DNA of 64,000 bases, taken from Tolypeutes matacus (Eukaryota; Chordata; Mammalia; Cingulata; Chlamyphoridae). The notes under the pieces are model-generated. The model worked only from the letters and a program-made list of their open reading frames with translations. It was not told the DNA's origin and did not search any database. Below, in pieces: positions 11,235 through 23,055 of this stretch. The translations under genes were made by a program, and so were the position numbers. How positions within the stretch are numbered: position 1 is the first letter of the stretch; each line of letters begins with the position of its first letter. The DNA lies in the NCBI GenBank assembly GCA_026826555.1, contig JAKSZT010054304.1, forward strand, positions 28,482,632 to 28,546,631, given 5' to 3'.

Positions 11235-11692
11235 GTGTTGCCTGCTTTGCGGAAAGAGACTGTGAGACTCTCTTGCATAAAGACACCAAAATATAATTCA
11301 AGGTGAAAGATGTCTGTACACATCTAAGGCCATTACACAAGACCTCACCAGGATACTCCTTATCCTCCTTAGTGCTCCAGATATTCCAGATATCACTGAT
11401 AGTCAACAAGGCATCATTTCATTTCTGAGAATACAAAATCTAGGCTCTTGAGAAAAGTATGAAGTAAAACTTCCATCTCTTGATTGGCCCCAGCAGCTGG
11501 TTTAATTTTAAGATATAATGGGCTCCTCAGAGAACTCCTTTTTTAGTTTCAAAGTGGCAATTAGAAATGAGTGCCACAGGCAGAGATTAGTCTAAATCCA
11601 TGCCCCCTGCAGACATGCACTCCCTACACCAGTACCACAAACGTCCCACAAATATCTTTACACCTCTACAGTTCATGTGTTTGATAACCACC
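11235..11692 (+). repeat. ERV internal 3' part and start of the 3' LTR
   Basis: It lies between the RNase H remnant and the solo LTR. The last ~90 bases (around CCACAAATATCTTTACACC) show weak collinear similarity to 8160-8225, so the start of the 3' LTR probably lies here. No env frame is readable. Confidence 0.35.
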
Positions 11693-12286
11693 TGTAGCAG
11701 TTTGACATTATTTATGAATTACAAAAATAGATTTTGGATTATGTTGGTAAACTGGTCTTTTCCTCTGGGCGTATTTGAGTGTATTGGATTCAGAGATTTT
11801 ACTTTTACTTGATTAAATAATGATTAAGGTTTTGGTTGGGCCACATCAGTAGGATGTTGAGTCCCCACCTTCTTGGTGGGCAGGGACTCACAAAGAAACC
11901 ACACCATATAGAAGGGAATTTGTAGTTTTTGAGCTGGAGCCCAGGAAGTAAGCACGCAGAAGACCTTGGTCATGAGGAAAGAGAAAAGGCCTCAGGAAGA
12001 GAAACAAGCTGTTCACCTGATAGTCTACAGCTGGTCTAGTGGAGATAGCAGAGGTGCTCAGCTGGGAGAGAAGCAAACCCCGAGAAGAGAGGAATGCAGG
12101 AAGCCTGAACCCTCACAGATGTCAGTAGCCATTTTGATCCAACACGTGGCAATAGACTTTGGGGAGGGAAGTAACTTATGCCTTATGGCCTGGTAATGGT
12201 AAGCTTCTACCCCAAATAAATACTCTTTATAAAAGCCAAAAAATTTCTGGTATTTTGCATCAGCACTCCTTTGGCTGACTAATACA
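11693..12286 (+). mobile_element. Solo LTR of a MaLR/ERVL-type family, plus strand
   Basis: Starts TGTAGCAGTTTGAC and ends GACTAATACA. A polyadenylation signal (CAAATAAATACTCTTTATAA) lies near the right end. The flanks CCACC (11688-11692) and CTACC (12287-12291) are a 5-bp target duplication with one mismatch. Its end matches the reverse complement of 39091-39543, so both belong to one family. It interrupts the 3' LTR of the surrounding ERV. Confidence 0.8.
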
Positions 12287-12700
12287 CTACCCAACAGGAA
12301 ATGCTCCCCACTTGGCTAGTTCCTCTGTCAGCTAGACCAGCTGTACTCTTCCTAGCCCTCAGTCTAGCAGGTTTCACTACCCTGCCAGGCTGTGAAATTC
12401 TTCAAACAAGTCAATCATATCCTTCCCTGGGAACCAGAGATCATTTCCCCTCATTGCTACAAAGCCTACCTCCAACAAATGCTTCTGGTCCATCCTGATC
12501 ATGAGTGCAATCTCCATGTGACTCTGCATAGCATGTGGTATCCTCATACCCTGGGCTGTGAGTCTATGTAAGTAATAAACTGCTACCAATCTCTTCTTTC
12601 TAGCGGTAGAGCTTATGCATTATGTCATCCCTAGACACTAGGACATGACTCCTTCCCTTACCAATGGGGAGAAAATGAGATAAACAAAGCAGCATGACAA
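12287..12700 (+). repeat. ERV 3' LTR, right part
   Basis: Partner of 8160-8640 as described there. It has an AATAAA signal (GTAATAAACTGC, near 12572). Its left part is displaced to before 11693 by the inserted solo LTR. Confidence 0.65.
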
Positions 12701-12980
12701 GTTCCTTGTAGCTTAGAAAATGAAAGTGAGATCACTAGAGAGAAGTAGGATGATAAAAGATAATTAATCAAAGGTGGACATTGGACCATATATGTGAAGA
12801 TCTAGAGAATGTCTACATGTAAACTCCCATACTCTCAATTTTGTCTGTGGCTAATTTGTCAAGATTTTTCAGTTCACAAACAAAAATTGGAAATGATTCT
12901 AAATCATGTCAAACATATAAAATATTCCAATTGAAATTTTGGGGAAAATGTATATAAAATACAGTATCACTGATAGTATT
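12701..12980. other. Unassigned AT-rich DNA
   Basis: Nothing recognised between the ERV and the next LTR. Confidence 0.4.
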
Positions 12981-12984
12981 TGAG

Positions 12985-13390
12985 TTATGTATTAGATTAA
13001 ATTATTTACCCCAGGAAAAAAACATTTTCTAATGGGTATGAGCCTGTTGTAAATAGGTCCTTTGAAGATGTCATTTTTTATTTAAAGTGTGGGCAACTGA
13101 ATCAGGATAGATCTTAATCCTATTGATGGAGGCCTTATAGAGAAGGCCACAGGGAGAAATCCATGGGTATAGCAGAAGCAGAAAGTTAGCTGGAACCCAC
13201 AAGAGAAAGGAGAGGGCATCATCATGTTATTGGAGAGCCAAGGAACCCAAGAATTGGTGGCCAGGCAGATGCTATCAACCACGGGAAGAAGTAAGTTTTC
13301 TAATCTCTGAAATCTTGAGCCAATAAATTCCTGTTTTTAAGCCAACCTATGCTGTGGTATTTGTCATAGCAGCCAGGAAGCTAAGAGCAG
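12985..13390 (+). repeat. MLT1-like LTR, plus strand
   Basis: TATTAGATTAAATTATTTACCCC at the left, AAGGCCACAGGGAGAAATCC in the middle, and AATAAATTCCTGTTTTTAAGCC, GTGGTATTTGTCATAGCAGCC at the right follow the order of MaLR MLT1-type LTRs, including the polyadenylation signal. No target duplication identified. Confidence 0.65.
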
Positions 13391-13870
13391 TTATTAAAAA
13401 CAAACAAACAAACAAAAACACCTAAATGCTTTAACTAGGAAGTGTTTTTCCTTTTCATATATTCAATTAAAATCTTAGTCATTTGGTAACTGAAACAATA
13501 ATGCCATATTTTAATTGTCATGAAAATACAAATTATACCTGGCTGGACCTTGATACAAAAATGAAAAATAATAGGATTGCCAAGTCAATTATGATATGTC
13601 AACCATTCCTTGACATTATACTTCTTACATAGACTTTATCATATCAGGTACAGATGAAGTGATTGGTTAATCATCCCATTTAATCCTTGATAGCCTTGTG
13701 CCAGTCTTCATAAATCATATCTTACATAGTATCCAGATGAGTCTGCTAAATTGGAATTAATAGTAATCAGAACTATTGCTTTAGCCAATGATCATTTTTG
13801 CCCCCTTGTAATAATATATTATACAATATTTACTACAGAAGAGAGTTTGAGCAATTCTAAATATTTAACA
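13391..13870. other. AT-rich DNA
   Basis: No gene or recognised repeat apart from a short (AAAC)n run near 13398-13422. Confidence 0.45.
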
Positions 13871-14312
13871 CAGTGAAGTGGGTTGAATAGTCTCCCTTTC
13901 CCAAATTCATGTCTACCCAGAAACTCAGAACATGACCTTATTTGGAAATTTAATCTTTGCAGATGTACTTAATAAAGTTCATCACTCTGCACTGGGGGCT
14001 CCTTACTTCAATCACTATTGTCCTTATTAGGAGAAGAAGATTTGGAGACACACAGATACACACAAGGAAGAAAGCCATGAGACGATGGAGGCAGAGGTTG
14101 ATATAAGGCAGTTATTAATACAAGCCAAGGAACTCCAATGATTGCCAACAACCATCGGAAGCTAAGTGATAGGCTTGAAATAGATTCTTCCACAGAGACT
14201 CCATAAGGAAACAACCCTGCTAATACCTGGATTTTGGGTTTCTGGCCTTCCGAATTGTTGTAATCCAGTCTGAGGGATTTATTACAATCATAGGAAACTA
14301 ATAAAAGTAACA
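13871..14312 (+). repeat. MLT1-like LTR, plus strand
   Basis: Starts near GTGAAGTGGGTTGAATAG, with CCCAAATTCATGTCTACCC, CATGACCTTATTTGGAAATT, TATTGTCCTTATTAGGAGAAG, GGACACACAG-like blocks, TACAAGCCAAGGAACTCC, and TTCTGGCCTTCCGAATTG at the right. This is the canonical order of MLT1-type LTRs. Its end near GGAAACTAATAAAAG is approximate. Confidence 0.7.
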
Positions 14313-16050
14313 ATTAAAATTAGGTAAAGGGTAGAATTAATGGACATGTCATATATCAATAGTAAGTCAGAGTCTTCTGTTCATACATAATATGAATTCC
14401 AGTCATGCCTTCAATTAATGGGAATGAAACCACAGAATACTTTCTCTGGTAGACTTCTCTTATCCATGGTGTAACCATCACTTTAGGACATTCCATACTC
14501 TCTAAGCTTCTCCACATATTCCAAATTGCAAATAAGGGCCTTTCAAAAATTCCTCTCATATCTGCATTGAAATCATCTCACAATGAAGCTCACGTCTTGA
14601 CAGAACATCCTCAGGATTCTGGGGTCTGCTGGCCACAGTTCCCAACCACATGTATAATCTTCCCTTACATCTATACACATGTCTGAAAAATAAAAATTTT
14701 TCGATTAACAGGAAAAAGAAAGAAAAGTTTTACTTCTTTCTCTTAGATTGTTCTTTTTATCCCCTTTATAATTCAATTTTAAATAAGTATACTAATAACA
14801 GAGAGGAAATAGTAATTTTTGCTTACTATTATTTTATGCTGGTCATTTTCTTCTTTGTCGTGGTCAATTTCTCTTTGCCTAAATTTCTTTCTTGTAAATT
14901 CCATTGGCAAGGCTTGCTTTCATAATCTTCTTTAAGGCTTTACCACTTTATCCCAAAGATGCCTGGGAAACCATTCTGAAATCCAATTTTCATTATGTTT
15001 ATCCACTCTCTCTTTTCTGGCCAAAAAGTTATTCCTGGCTCTGAAAGGCAATCTAGTTGCTGCTACCAAACTCTGCAATAGTTTGATTTGTGAAAAGCTA
15101 GATCTAACCTGACATCAAATTTTACTAATGATTCAAAAGATAGAGGAAAAGACCAGGCATAGACAAAATTTTATCATTTTTAGGACTCAAACCACCAGAC
15201 CTAGCTTTGGAAAATATTTCTTTTTCCTACATCAGCTTGCATGATTTTAGTGTTAGATGTAGAAATATTGTTGAAAATGTAGCTGTTTCCAGATTTGGGG
15301 ATCCTCCTTTTGTGCATTTCAAAAAAAAAAATAATGCAGAAAATAAATTCTTAATAACATTAAATTTATACTCCATCTAACCAGGGATCATAAATTCTAA
15401 GCTAATTAAAAGTAAGCAATTTAGGCAGATTATGCATATCTTACTAAATTTTAGTTAGCTTGTGAGGTGTTTTTAATAATTCCTTCACCTAATATACTTA
15501 GAAATGCTTCCTTGTTTCTACCTTAAAATAAATTATTTTATTCCTTTCATTCCTTTATTGAGATGGAAAGAGTATAAATTGCATAACAAAATGTACTAAA
15601 CTAAGTGCTTTTACTAATAAAACACATCTTTATAGCTCATCCAAGAAACAGTGAGAATGAATCTATTATAAAGTTTTTAAGATGTCCTGAGATTTTCTGT
15701 GAAGTCCAATTAAACCACTGACTGAAACTGTCAATCCTAAACTTGTGACCACATCAATCATAATTCAATAAAGAAACTGGTTCTTTATGTCTGATCTAGT
15801 TTGGGCATAACCCTGAATCCACAGTGAATACATACTGTGCTATCTAAGAAAATATAAAGCTTCACAGAAAATAAAACATTTTAAACTAACAACCTGATAA
15901 TATTTTAAATTCTGATATATTTAGTTACATTAATCTAAAGGAGTGGCTTTTTAGATCCTAAAATCAGCCAAATTTTAAATTACAAAATGCTTACAGATTA
16001 AAATGCTCTAAGAATTCTAGAAACTGATGACTGCAAACATTCATATAGTT
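14313..16050. other. Intergenic DNA, no gene
   Basis: AT-rich. 14380-15300 is slightly less AT-rich and could be an old LTR-element interior, but I see no motif to name it. No coding sequence is supported. Confidence 0.45.
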
Positions 16051-16054
16051 GTAA

Positions 16055-16235
16055 TTTTGTATCAGACATTCTCCATGTGCTTTATAAAAACTAACTTACT
16101 TGGTCCCCATAAAACTTCTGTAACTTAAGTTCAATTCTTATTCCCATTTTCCATTTGAGAAATCAGAGGTGTAGACATCTAGACATCATGGAACCAGTAG
16201 ACTGCTTACCAAGAATTAAACCAAGGCATTATATT
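16055..16235 (+). repeat. MIR SINE
   Basis: Follows the MIR consensus order: TCCATGTGCTTTATAAA, a CTTACTTGGTCCCC block for the CTCATTTAATCCTC position, TTCTTATTCCCATTTTCCATTTGAG, then a GAACCAGTAGACTGCTTACC tail. Strongly diverged, as expected of an ancient mammalian SINE. Confidence 0.65.
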
Positions 16236-16790
16236 ATTTAGAGATTCTGCTTTCACCAGTAATACTTTAGTCTCTCAAAAAAATTATTTTGAACATCTAA
16301 TTGGATATTTTTCTTTAAAATCGGCAAACCAAGGTAATAAACTCTTAATATGACTTTTAAAATTCAGAAAATTATTTCATATATTCCATATATTTAATAA
16401 AAATTTTTGAACCTTCAATATAATTATCTCCTTTCACATCTTGCAGTGTGATAAACTTTTTTATATTTTGGTTTTCCAATACTTACTGGTTTAAACTTTT
16501 AAAAGTGCTCCCTATTTCTAGTATTCCTCAGTTTTGATTAATGCAATATCTTTGTTTTCTTTCTCTTTTTATCCTTCATAGTTTAGTTTTTCACCATTAA
16601 TATGTATATACACAGGATCAAAGAGTCCTATAGTTTTGGACTCACAAAAGATCTTCTGATTCAACTTGACATCCTCCTTCATTTCTTTGATCAATTATTT
16701 TGCCTTATTCCTGTTATCTTATTTAACGGCTATCTTGCCCATTTCAAATAAGGATCTTAGTTGTGTTGTGTGTGATACAAGTGAGGCATT
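16236..16790. other. AT-rich intergenic DNA
   Basis: Nothing recognised. Confidence 0.5.
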
Positions 16791-16794
16791 GTTA

Positions 16795-16945
16795 GTTGCT
16801 TTATTTAATTTCCTTATTTCATTCACACAATAATAATACTAGGTAGGCATTCTTTTGGAATAGGTGAGTGAACAAAAGCTTAGAAAGCTCTTTTAACTGT
16901 TCAGTCAGACACCTCAGAAATAATGAATCAGAACTCAAAATGAGT
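16795..16945 (+). repeat. MIR SINE
   Basis: TTAATTTCCTTATTTCATTCACAC, AATAATACTAGGTAGGCATT and GAACAAAAGCTTAGAAAGC match the MIR core in order (CTCATTTAATCCTCACA, GTAGGTATTATTATCC, GGAAACTGAGGCTTAGAGA). Confidence 0.55.
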
Positions 16946-18370
16946 CACATGAAATATAATAATAATCCAATCATGCTTACATTTGAAAGTCTCATAATTA
17001 CACATCTTATTTAGTAGGAAATAATTTGTATTTTGTCAAGTTATTAAACAAGTATAAAATTAAGAGTGAAACTTGTTTAATAATAAAATAACAGTAAAAT
17101 ATATCTGAGACTTTTTCTGAAAGTTTATGGTCTCTTAATAAATGAATTAATAGAGCATTCTCAACAATATCTTGGCCTTAGATTAATTAATTCATACCTG
17201 AACCACAGCTGAACTGCGGTGTAGTACACAGTGTGAAATAGAATTTTAATGTAAAGGTTAATGAGTTAATTAGCCACATTAAATATTTAATTCAAACAAA
17301 TGCTCAACCAGTTAACTGTAAAGTTCAGCCATTTTTATCCCCTTTGCTAAGATTCTTTTCCCCACTGAAGTCTGTTATAGGATAGCATATAAAATTTGGG
17401 GGAAGAAACATGAGGATTTATGTTACTTGTGTCTTATGATGATGAATTTATATATTAAAAATAAATGCATTTTTAAAATCAGACAAATAATAATAATCTG
17501 GTAATGATGCAGAATTCAAACTTTTGTAGCCATTGATGTATTACTTACATTTTTTCTGAATTGCTTGCCGCCTTCTGGTGGCTTGAAAATCAGCTGCTAC
17601 ACTAAATAGTTCAAAGACTTTAACCAATCCATTTTCTAATTAATGCCTTGTATCTGGAAAGATTATCTCCACCCCAAATTCTTTAATAAAGTATTACACC
17701 CTCTGTCACTATGGAAAACAAAGGACTCAAGCATGAGTACACCCCAGGTGCTATCCCTCTCGTCTTTTTATATTCTCTGCTTTGAAAATATGAATAATTT
17801 TGTTTCTAGCATAAGGATGTGTGGAAACATCTTTTAAGAGATCATAACTACTGATTTTTTAGGGTAGTTTAAGAAATAGCATTAAATATATACACTCTTT
17901 ACTACCAATGAAGACAGTATACATGAATTTTTTCCATTTTTATAAATGTTGAAATCTTTCCATTTAAATTAGGATAAAGTAGTAGCCTCTCTATCTTACT
18001 CATGAAATGGAAGCTAATATCAATTTTAATACAAATTTACATAATAAAATCGCCTGGCTATGCAACTGAACATGCCCATAACTTTTATGTTTCCTATTTA
18101 TCTTAATATCTTGATTCATCTCCGTCATTTGAATTTTTGATTTCTGAGCCACATATATCCCTTCATAAATGTCAAAACCTTAATTTTCCATTGGAATGGA
18201 TCCACATTAATTAGCTCTATCTGATTCAACCCACTGTATTTCTTTCACCTACAAATCCTTGTTACATTTCTGGCTTAAATGCAATTTACTGATCATCATT
18301 AAACACATGATCCATGAGGCTACACTCAAAAAACAAATGTATTGGATTATTAAGAGAAAACAAGCACTTG
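16946..18370. other. AT-rich intergenic DNA
   Basis: No gene or named repeat. The small GC-rich patch TGCTTGCCGCCTTCTGGTGG at 17562-17581 stands out against its AT-rich surroundings. Confidence 0.5.
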
Positions 18371-18374
18371 ACGG

Positions 18375-18471
18375 TTGTTGTTGTTGTTGTTGTTAAAGCA
18401 GGTACCATGGATTGAACCCGGTACCTCATACATGTAAAGCTTGTGCTCAACCACTGAGCTACACCCGCTCC
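18375..18471 (-). mobile_element. Short tRNA-derived SINE, minus strand
   Basis: On the minus strand: GGAGCGGGTGTAGCTCAGTG, an A-box-like TAGCTCAGTGGTTGAGC, a B box GGGTTCAATCC, then an (AAC)n tail seen as (TTG)n at 18375-18394 on the plus strand. The head resembles a tRNA-Ala-like gene, the known source of DAS-SINEs, but has no body, so it is either a short subfamily or a truncated copy. Confidence 0.8.
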
Positions 18472-20335
18472 ACTAAATAAGTTTTTAATAAAAGATCTTA
18501 ACACTTCAAGTACAGGTTTCAGTTAAGACTTGCAGCTTAAATTTTACTCTATGGGATAACTTAAGTATAGCCAGTGGAAAGGTATAAGATAATTGTTCTG
18601 ATAGTACTTTAAAACTTATTTTATTCATGTTGACAATTACTTATTACTGTTCAAGTATGATCATCAGAAAATTGTAACTATTCCAGTATTTTAGTACAAT
18701 GGCAATATGAATTAGTTAAGACTGTCCAAATCTTCTTGTAGGGAAGGAATACTGGTGGAATTTCCGTTCAAATTCTCCCGTTCTATTGAAACTTCCACTA
18801 TATCCAATTATCAATGAATAACCATGGATTTAATTTAAGAATCTATTTCCCTCCTAATGATTTTTATTATATGTCTCACTAACTTTGTTATCCTATTATT
18901 TACAATCCTTCAACTTATAAATAAACAAAATCTCATGTCTAGTATCTTTTTTTAAATTTGGACCTATTAAGTTCTGTAATGGTTTTCTGCTACTAATTAT
19001 CATGGAAGTTTTTGTTTTCCTGTGAATCACAACTTTCTTTTCTTTCTTGCTCACTTGATAATTCTGATTTTGCCCTCTCACTTTGCCCCACACCTATCCA
19101 TATTAGATAGGCTATGCTGTTCCTGATAGGTTTCTTAGGCTCTGGTGACAAATCTCTAAAAAAAGTAAGGGGTACAAGACATAGTGGTGTGAAGTCTTGG
19201 ACTGTGAGGAATATATTTATAGGAAGTTTGCAGGAGTAATACCTAATGTGGCAAGATGGGAGGGGTACTGAATTTATACTACATATATATATACACATAT
19301 ACTGAAAAATATAGGACGGCTAAATTTTAATATTCATAGAGAGAGTCAAATAAAAAAATTAATTATGGGCTTCTTTTACAATTTATTGTGCCAGCTTACC
19401 TTCTCTAAGTTTGATTTAGCTCAGAAAATAAAAAATTAAGTATTGTTTCCAAGAGGTTTATATTATTAATACTTATACCACAAACTGTGAGAATGTCTAA
19501 ATCATAATCAACTTTGCTGTGGTTAATATAAATAAATTTTTGTATAGAGTACAGCCTAAGCTGGTATCAAAGAAGCCCAATCCAGACAGAAGTTTATTTC
19601 TGCCCAATTCAATGGCACAAGTGTAGGTATCTTGCCATGAGTTGTTTGGCTCTTCATATAAATATTCTATACATTTATATATATCTCTCTTTATCCAGTA
19701 TTTTATATTTGAGCACAAATGACTTCATATAAAACAAGATATTTTTCAGTGATGTCATTCACAGATTTAGTCTCTTTCCTCTATCTCTTTATTCCATGAA
19801 TCTTGCAGGGTATGGATTTTTTTTTTCACTTTGTCAAAACAGGCTCTTCACCATCACATCTGGGTCCAGATTTAAGACTCGAAGGAAAAGCAAGTGGAAG
19901 ATGTATGACTTCCTTTTGAAGATATAACACAGAAGTTGCAGATGTCACTTCTCATCATATTTTAATAGACAAAATTAGGTATATAGTCACATCATGCTTC
20001 AAGATTTGCTGGTTGGCCATGTATGCCACTAAAACTTGAGATGGTAGTTTCCATTACTAAAATAAGAAGTGGAGCGAATAGATATTGAAGGACAATTAAC
20101 ATGATATGCTAAAAATGTGGTTCTTGCACCTTACCCTCACTCATCAAGATACAAAATCTTGAAGAGTAGGATCTCATTTGACCCTAGCTAATAGGAAATG
20201 AAATAAAGAATGTCCTCATTGAAATTAGGTAGATGGAGATGGAGCATTGCTTCTCACATTTTTTTTTTTTTTTTTTTGGTGTTCTCTAACAACGAAGAGT
20301 AGTTAAATGGTATCCAGCTCTAAACAACAAATATC
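18472..20335. other. AT-rich intergenic DNA
   Basis: No gene. Homopolymer T runs at about 19819-19827 and 20261-20278. The last could be the tail of a minus-strand retroposon, but its body is not recognisable. Confidence 0.45.
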
Positions 20336-20339
20336 CAAT

Positions 20340-20480
20340 AAAATTATGTAGTGTAAAATGTGAAATCCACCCTTTATTCCCATCCCTCACTTACTACGCT
20401 CAACAGAAGTAACCATCATTGAAAAGTTTGGTGACTATACTTTTACCATGCATTTATAAATCTGTCTTCATCTAGTATTT
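20340..20480 (-). repeat. Possible old L1M fragment, antisense
   Basis: TCAACAGAAGTAACCATCATTG and TTTTACCATGCATTTATAAATC resemble a block in antisense L1M 3' UTRs. Short and diverged, so weak. Confidence 0.3.
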
Positions 20481-22900
20481 TATTTTTCCAAGACAAAACA
20501 GATTTAGATAATACAAAATACCTTTCACATTTCTTTTTAAAATATGTGCTTGTAATTTTTGCTTTCATTTATTTTTGGTCCACCTGGAAAAGAAGATGAG
20601 TAGCTACCAAGAAGTAAATGTGTACTGGATGAAATCCATGTTGAGGTGACATCAGTATTCTGCATCCGCATACTAACCACCACGGCACAGAGAGGAACTG
20701 GAGCATCACAATGCAAAAATCCCATATCCAAAATACCACAGGCACTTGTTCCACACATATAATAAAAATTAATGTAGAGCACTAAATAGCAATGTGTCAC
20801 TAGCACACAGCGTAATAGGAAAAGGAGTGATATTTGTGAATAATAAAGAATTCAACTATAACTGAGAGAGAGAAAACAATATTGTTTGTAGTATGAGAAA
20901 TACACGTATTGTAGGAACACTGAAGCTGTTGATTTTTTCCTTTCCTATTCAGAATATTATATGTTCTAAATTACATGTTGTATTAGGCTAAATTATTTCT
21001 TAAGCTTACAAATCTGCATGAAGCATTCCACTATGGCAAAACTAGAGAGTATGTGCCTCATATTTTATAACTTAAGCAAATGGAATTATTCTAATGAGAA
21101 CCTACGATATTACAGTGCTATTTATTTTGTCCAATAAGAATATCCACTTACTGCAGAGAAATTAATGTATAACATTTAGCTTCCTTTTGAAATTTAAGTT
21201 TGAATCTTAATAGTTACCAAACATGTTTCTTAAAAGCAATTTCATCTATAAATATAATTTATATTTTTATTTGAGCCAAAGAAGAAAAATATTTTATGTG
21301 GTAGATTATTTATTTCATCATTAAAATTTGATATAATTTAGAAAATAACCAACTCCAAAAAAAAAAAAAAGGCATTATCTTTATATAAAAATGATAGGTT
21401 TCTCACCAAAGGATCATTTTACATGGTTAATACGCAAATAAGTTATGAGAGTGGAATGGAAAAATGAAACCAAATTTGCAATTATTTAAAATATACCATT
21501 ACAGTGCTTGCTTTGTCTTTGTTTATTCTCTATTTTGTGAAAAATGTTACCAAGTTTCAAGTCAATACACTAATAATATGTGGTATATATATTAAATGTT
21601 AATCAGTTCTAAATTATGAAATGCCTCTTAAATGTAGAATACTCTGTTCACCTGTAGGTTACTGGTCATAAAGCTGAGAAAATCAGCTCATGTAAGTTAC
21701 ATTAATTATAATGCACAAACATTATTCTTTGTGCCAAGTTTATAATTGAGGCCGTTTATTTTCCAGGATGTGCAAGAGCAGCTGTGGGCTATAACCAAGA
21801 AGAGTCGTGTTTGCATTTTTCATTGTTGCTCGGTAATTGCCTAATTTTTTCTTTGATATTCCCTCATATTAGAATTCCAATTACAAATATGATGTTTTCA
21901 CTCCACTTTGTATATTAATCCTAAAATCATTTTTTGTAAAGTTTTACCCTATGGGCATGCTATTTTCTTCCAATTAATTCATAATAATAGAATGCATTTA
22001 TTTTGATGTGACAAAGGCATAATATGCCAATAAGTATACAAACTTAATTTTATGGCTTTAGAAGCAGAAACAAAATTGACAGATGATATCACTAAGCAAC
22101 AATTCATTTTGTTAAGTGAAAAAGGTATCTCTAAGTCTTTTTGTGCTTATGCATTACCTCTAAACTGGTTTTTGTAAGTATGATATACAGGTGTTTGGAA
22201 AAAAGAAAATTAGCACATTAATAAACGTATTTTTTCCCTCTTAAATCAAAGTCGCACTTTGTTTCTAAATACTTTTGTTGCACTCTTTGTTCATAATTTT
22301 AATCAAGAAAGAACACTGATTCATTTTCAATGTATTATATACTTCCCTCTACAGGCACTATTGAAACACAGTTTACAGGGTATAAAATACATCTTTTAAA
22401 GCCTCAGGTCACTTGGTCATTGCTATTAACGCTCCCTCTTCTAATGTGATTCTTCCATGCAGCAGGTGTAGGCTTTAAGCTGTATGCACGCATAAACTAT
22501 ATGGGTCTTTGAGATAACCGTCTTGGAGGGAGGGAGTACATTTTATGCATTGAGAGGAAAAACAATAAATGCTTAGCAACTAGAAAGGTAGAGGCAATGC
22601 TGTACATTCACTGAGCTGTGTTAATTTTTCTCTGAGACATTAAGAAAATATTTCCAATTCACCTTGCTTTTATTTGGAGCCCAGTGCCTAGCTCTAACCA
22701 ATGGAAAGTGGGAGAAAATGAAATATATCATTTTAGGCCTGTACCATAAAACTGCTTTATCTTCCATTTCCACACTCATCCTTTGTTTGTTTTATGTCTG
22801 AATAAAGATGCTCAAGAAGAGCACTCCAGAGACTTTAATTGTGCTGTATAGAAGTTTCTTTGATGATATAAATATTCTATAATTCTGTTCTCTTCAGTAT
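20481..22900. other. Intergenic DNA, some of it less repetitive
   Basis: No coding sequence. 21750-21850 and 22430-22830 have mixed composition and no repeat signature that I know, unlike the AT-rich stretches around them. They are the best places in the window to look for conserved non-coding elements, though nothing in a single sequence can show that. Confidence 0.4.
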
Positions 22901-22904
22901 AGTA

Positions 22905-23055
22905 GTCACAAGCTTCATGTGTCTATTAAGCACTAGAAATGTGCCTAATGTGTCTGAAAACTGAATTTTTTACTTTATTTAATTTTAATTAATTTAAATA
23001 GTGGCATATGGTTAATGTCTAACATATCAGACAATGAAGCTGTAGAATCTGGTTG
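22905..23055. repeat. Short DNA-transposon-like repeat
   Basis: CTTCATGTGTCTATTAAGCAC and GAAATGTGCCTAATGTGTCTG followed by an A/T-rich centre (TTATTTAATTTTAATTAATT) and a right arm ATAGTGGCATATGGTTAATG match, in order, a common mammalian repeat whose arms are near-inverted copies of CCACATGTGGCTA. I believe it is a hAT-type MITE but cannot name the family with confidence. Confidence 0.55.

Larger units (their letters stand above)
8160..12700 (+). mobile_element. Decayed endogenous retrovirus with two related LTRs
   Basis: Two diverged LTR-like copies bracket about 3 kb. The only pol trace that I can read is an RNase H motif (TDSW) at 11149-11234, with stops in and around it. No gag, protease, integrase or env frame is readable. 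The internal region also holds a (GGGAA)n tract. The 3' LTR is split by a younger solo LTR at 11693-12286. The retroviral class is not certain; the LTR polyadenylation region suggests a class I or class III element. It is non-functional. Confidence 0.55.
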
